Positions 61,398 through 64,000 of a DNA stretch of 64,000 bases are shown piece after piece (within the stretch, counting starts at the first letter, position 1; every line of letters starts with the position of its first letter). The position numbers were made by a program, and so were the translations under genes. Source of the DNA: Terriglobia bacterium (GTDB lineage: Bacteria; Acidobacteriota; Terriglobia; Terriglobales; Acidobacteriaceae); the NCBI GenBank assembly GCA_020073495.1, contig JAIQFD010000002.1, forward strand, positions 186,001 through 250,000, read 5' to 3'. The notes under the pieces were generated by a model. It was given only the letters and a program-made list of their open reading frames with translations, searched no databases and was not told the origin of the DNA.

Positions 61398-62855
61398 ATG
61401 CGTATCGCCTTCGCGGCCTCGGAGTGCGTTCCTTTCTCCAAGACCGGGGGCCTGGCGGACGTGGTCGGCGCACTGCCGCCCGCCCTCTCCGCCCTCGGCC
61501 ACGACGTCACAGTCTACCTGCCGCGTTACAAGCAGACCAAGCTCACCGATCCCAAAACCGTCCTGAAAAGCGTCACCATACCCTTCGACGACAGCCATCG
61601 TTTTTGCTCCGTGTTAGACGGCGGGAAGCACTCGGGCGTGCAATTCTACTTTATCGAGTATCCGCCTTTCTTCGAGCGCGACGCCCTCTACGGCACTCCG
61701 ACCGGCGATTATCCCGACAACGCCGAGCGCTTTGCGCTCTATTCGCGCGCGGTGCTGGAAGCCACCAAGATCCTCGGCGTGCCCGACGTCTTCCACTGCC
61801 ACGACTGGCAGAGTTCGCTCATTCCCGTGCTGCTGCGTTCCGTCTACGCGGAGGACCCGGTATTCCGCGGCGTGCCCTCCGTTCTCACCATCCACAATAT
61901 GGGCTACCAGGGCCTGTTCCCACCGGACACTCTGCCGCTGCTCATGCTTTCCTGGGACCTGTTCACCATCGACAAGATGGAATTCTACGGCAAGGTGAAT
62001 TTCCTTAAAGGGGCTCTTACCTTCGCGGACTTCGTCACCACTGTCAGCAAGAAGTACAGCCAGGAGATCCAGACCGCCGAGTACGGCTTCGGCCTGGAAG
62101 GCGTGTTGCGTGGCCGTGCTGCCACCGTCACCGGCATCCTGAACGGCGTGGACTACGACCAGTGGAGCCCGGAGAAAGACAAGTTCATCAAAGCCAAGTA
62201 CTCGTCCGAGGACCTGAGCGGCAAGGCGGAGTGCAAGAGGGACCTGCTGGCGGAATTTGGCTGCACCGGCGCCAACGTCGACCTGCCCGTCATCGGCATC
62301 GTGTCGCGGTTCGCGGCGCAGAAAGGGTTTGACCTGATTTCCCAGATCGCCGACCGCCTGGCTCGCGAAGAGCTGATCATCGTCGCCCTGGGCGCGGGCG
62401 ACAAGGAGTACGAGGACCTGTTCCGCCGCCTCAACAAGCAGTTCCCGCAGAAGATCGCGGTCAAAGTGGCCTACGACAATGCCATCGCGCACAAGATCGA
62501 GGCCGGGGCCGACATGTTCCTCATGCCCTCGCGCTACGAGCCCTGCGGTCTGAACCAGATCTACAGCCTGAAGTACGGCACCGTGCCGGTGGTGCGCGCC
62601 ACCGGCGGCCTCGACGACACCATCGAGCCCTGGGACGCCAAGGCGGGCAAGGGCACTGGCTTCAAGTTCAGCGAGTACAGCGGAGAAGCGCTGCTGCTTA
62701 CCATCCACCAGGCGCTGGCCGCGTTCAAGGATAAGGCCGGCTGGCAGAAACTCATGCGCAACGGCATGGCGAAGGACTTCTCCTGGAACAACTCCGCGAA
62801 GGAGTTTGTGCGTGTGTACGAGCGCGTGCGGCAGACGCGCTCGGCTGCCGCCTGA
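61398..62855 (+). CDS. glgA: Glycogen synthase GlgA
   Basis: A GT5 glycosyltransferase of 485 residues that extends alpha-1,4-glucan from ADP-glucose. The N-terminal KTGGLADVVGALPPAL contains the substrate-binding Lys-Thr-Gly-Gly motif. The C-terminal domain has GIVSRFAAQKGFDLI and the acceptor/donor motif PSRYEPCGLNQIYSLKYGT, which precedes VRATGGLDDTI. Length is normal. GGAGG precedes the ATG. No other glg genes are adjacent. Confidence 0.96.
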   Translation: MRIAFAASECVPFSKTGGLADVVGALPPALSALGHDVTVYLPRYKQTKLTDPKTVLKSVTIPFDDSHRFCSVLDGGKHSGVQFYFIEYPPFFERDALYGTPTGDYPDNAERFALYSRAVLEATKILGVPDVFHCHDWQSSLIPVLLRSVYAEDPVFRGVPSVLTIHNMGYQGLFPPDTLPLLMLSWDLFTIDKMEFYGKVNFLKGALTFADFVTTVSKKYSQEIQTAEYGFGLEGVLRGRAATVTGILNGVDYDQWSPEKDKFIKAKYSSEDLSGKAECKRDLLAEFGCTGANVDLPVIGIVSRFAAQKGFDLISQIADRLAREELIIVALGAGDKEYEDLFRRLNKQFPQKIAVKVAYDNAIAHKIEAGADMFLMPSRYEPCGLNQIYSLKYGTVPVVRATGGLDDTIEPWDAKAGKGTGFKFSEYSGEALLLTIHQALAAFKDKAGWQKLMRNGMAKDFSWNNSAKEFVRVYERVRQTRSAAA

Positions 62856-62856
62856 G

Positions 62857-63303
62857 CTAGCAGAGGAATCGGCCGACCGGCAGCATTTCCTTCGCTCCCG
62901 AGGTCGAGAGCAGCACGGGCAGGTCCGCGAAGATCGAGACCAGGATCCCTCCGATCCTCCACAGCCGCGCCTGGTTGTCGCTGCCGATGAGGAAGGGCAC
63001 AACCCCAGCGTCCTGGCGCCTCAACAAGGCCGCCATGATCCCCCACTCGATCCACCGCACCGGGGCATAGACCTCCAGGTACATAAGCGTGGGATTCCGG
63101 GGGACCTCCAGGTGCGCCATCCCGCCGACCACGAAGACACCGATCCCGAAGAACACGCCGATCACGACCCGCAGCGCGCCGTAGCCCAGCGCGGCGCGGA
63201 AGGTCCGCTCGTATCGCAGTAACCCGACTCCCACGTAGCACCACATGACGTAGGCGAGGAATTTCAGAGCAATGTAGATAACGAACCCCCAGCCAGAGTC
63301 CAT
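62857..63303 (-). CDS. Small integral membrane protein
   Basis: A 148-residue membrane protein starting at the ATG at 63303, which overlaps the permease stop by one base (TGATG). At least four hydrophobic segments are visible (FVIYIALKFLAYVMWCYVGV, VVIGVFFGIGVFVVGG, an amphipathic Glu/Trp segment RWIEWGIMAALL, and ILVSIFADLPVLL). I do not recognise a family. It is coupled to an APC permease and may be an accessory protein for it. The open frame continues far upstream but only as an overlap of the permease gene. Confidence 0.75.
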   Translation of the reverse strand: MDSGWGFVIYIALKFLAYVMWCYVGVGLLRYERTFRAALGYGALRVVIGVFFGIGVFVVGGMAHLEVPRNPTLMYLEVYAPVRWIEWGIMAALLRRQDAGVVPFLIGSDNQARLWRIGGILVSIFADLPVLLSTSGAKEMLPVGRFLC

Positions 63304-64000
63304 CACGAAGGTTCCCCCAAGGTCCCCCCGCCGGGGTGTTCGACAGAACGCTTCCGCCGGGCGAAGAAGTAGAAGATCGGTATGCCGGCCGCGATGATGA
63401 GCGATCCGGCGATCGAGTTGCGCAAGTTGTCCAGGAACGTGTAGTACAGCAAGACTCCCGAAGACGCGATGAACACTGCCGGAACAACGGGGTAGCCCCA
63501 CATGCGATAAGGACTGGTGTCGCCGCGTCTGCGGAAAACGAACACCGTTCCCGCCGCCGCCATGTAGATCAGCCACTCGGAGAAGATGGACAGCGAGAAC
63601 AACTGCTTGAAAGTGCCCGCGAGCAGGAGCAGCAATATCGCCATGATGGCCTGCACCACGATGGCCGTCGAAGGCGTCCGGAAGCGCGGATGGACTTCCG
63701 CCAGCGCGCGGAAGAAATAGCCGTCGCGAGCCATGGCGAACGCCGGCCGCGCCCCGCTCATCACCGTTCCGTTCAGCGTCACCAGCATCGAGACCGCGAT
63801 CCCCACCGAAAGTGCCGCGGCGCCCCAGGCGCCGAGCACGGCTTCGACCGCGTCCGCCGCGGGACGCTTCGAAACCGCTACCACCGCCGCCGGCATCACG
63901 TACTGCACCGCCGCGTTCACCGCCATGTATAGCCCGATCAGCACGGCCACACCACCGATGAGACCGATGGGAAGATTCCGCTCCGGGCGGCGCACTTCGC
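63303..64000 (-). CDS. APC-family amino acid permease, C-terminal part
   Basis: The C-terminal 230 or so residues of an amino acid/polyamine/organocation transporter; the gene continues beyond the window end, so its start is not visible. Six membrane segments remain, including LPIGLIGGVAVLIGLYMAVN, ALSVGIAVSMLVTLNGTVM, the family stretch GARPAFAMARDGYFFRALAEV, and SIFSEWLIYMAAAGTVFVF. The layout resembles LAT/YjeH-like or basic amino acid permeases. It is translationally coupled to the small membrane protein downstream. Confidence 0.9.
   Translation of the reverse strand, partial: EVRRPERNLPIGLIGGVAVLIGLYMAVNAAVQYVMPAAVVAVSKRPAADAVEAVLGAWGAAALSVGIAVSMLVTLNGTVMSGARPAFAMARDGYFFRALAEVHPRFRTPSTAIVVQAIMAILLLLLAGTFKQLFSLSIFSEWLIYMAAAGTVFVFRRRGDTSPYRMWGYPVVPAVFIASSGVLLYYTFLDNLRNSIAGSLIIAAGIPIFYFFARRKRSVEHPGGGTLGEPS

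Overview
The window is high-GC, densely packed bacterial chromosome with short intergenic gaps and many ATGA-type overlaps. The gene set suggests an acidobacterium: an era locus behind a CorC gene, NtrYX and PilSR two-component pairs, secreted S9 peptidases beside a sortilin-like propeller, a FecR/tryptophan-rich surface protein and AmmeMemoRadiSam protein B. This assignment is inference from gene content only. No transposase, integrase, phage gene, rRNA or CRISPR array is visible. The one RNA gene I can support is tRNA-Asn(GTT) at 17994-18068.

Layout. 1-5134: CorC C-terminus, era, then ntrX and ntrY on the minus strand. 5235-13531: a MagIII-like glycosylase, then a type IV pilus motor cluster pilB-pilT-pilC-pilS-pilR behind a clear sigma70-type promoter. 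13538-25992: housekeeping and secreted proteins (TPR, SAM hydrolase, prolyl oligopeptidase, tRNA-Asn, TrmJ-like methylase, a decayed small-protein gene, MsrA, DPP-IV-like peptidase, sortilin-like propeller, Crp/Fnr regulator). 26141-33253: MacB-like permease, a secreted protein/YncE/cytochrome c operon, an outer-membrane protein, an AhpD-like protein, two PilZ proteins and a small CxxC protein.

33521-49579 is the most notable part: about 16 kb, all on the plus strand, devoted to low-potential electron chemistry and CoA esters. It starts with a four-gene operon of NuoE-, NuoF- and NuoG/HndD-like proteins plus a stand-alone FMN glutamate-synthase domain carrying an extra cysteine motif. After a 0.7 kb non-coding stretch come a stand-alone RsbRD-type sensor domain, a CoA-transferase, a ferredoxin and a 2-oxoacid:ferredoxin oxidoreductase (alpha; fused beta-gamma). 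A second operon begins at about 43.8 kb behind palindromic sites. It encodes an amidohydrolase-fold protein lacking its metal ligands, a BadH-like dehydrogenase and a four-subunit class I (ATP-dependent) benzoyl-CoA reductase-like complex in the order C, B, activase, activase. My reading is that the oxidoreductases reduce ferredoxin, which feeds the ATP-driven ring reductase, and that the SDR and amidohydrolase-fold protein act on the reduced ring. The usual dienoyl-CoA hydratase, ring hydrolase and aryl-CoA ligase genes are not in the window, so the pathway here is either incomplete or unusual. A Rieske oxygenase, which needs O2, follows directly.

50747-64000: a minus-strand operon of two M16 peptidases, an FkbM methyltransferase and a cytochrome P450; then ruvC, two secreted proteins, MEMO, rsmA, glgA, a small membrane protein and a truncated APC permease.
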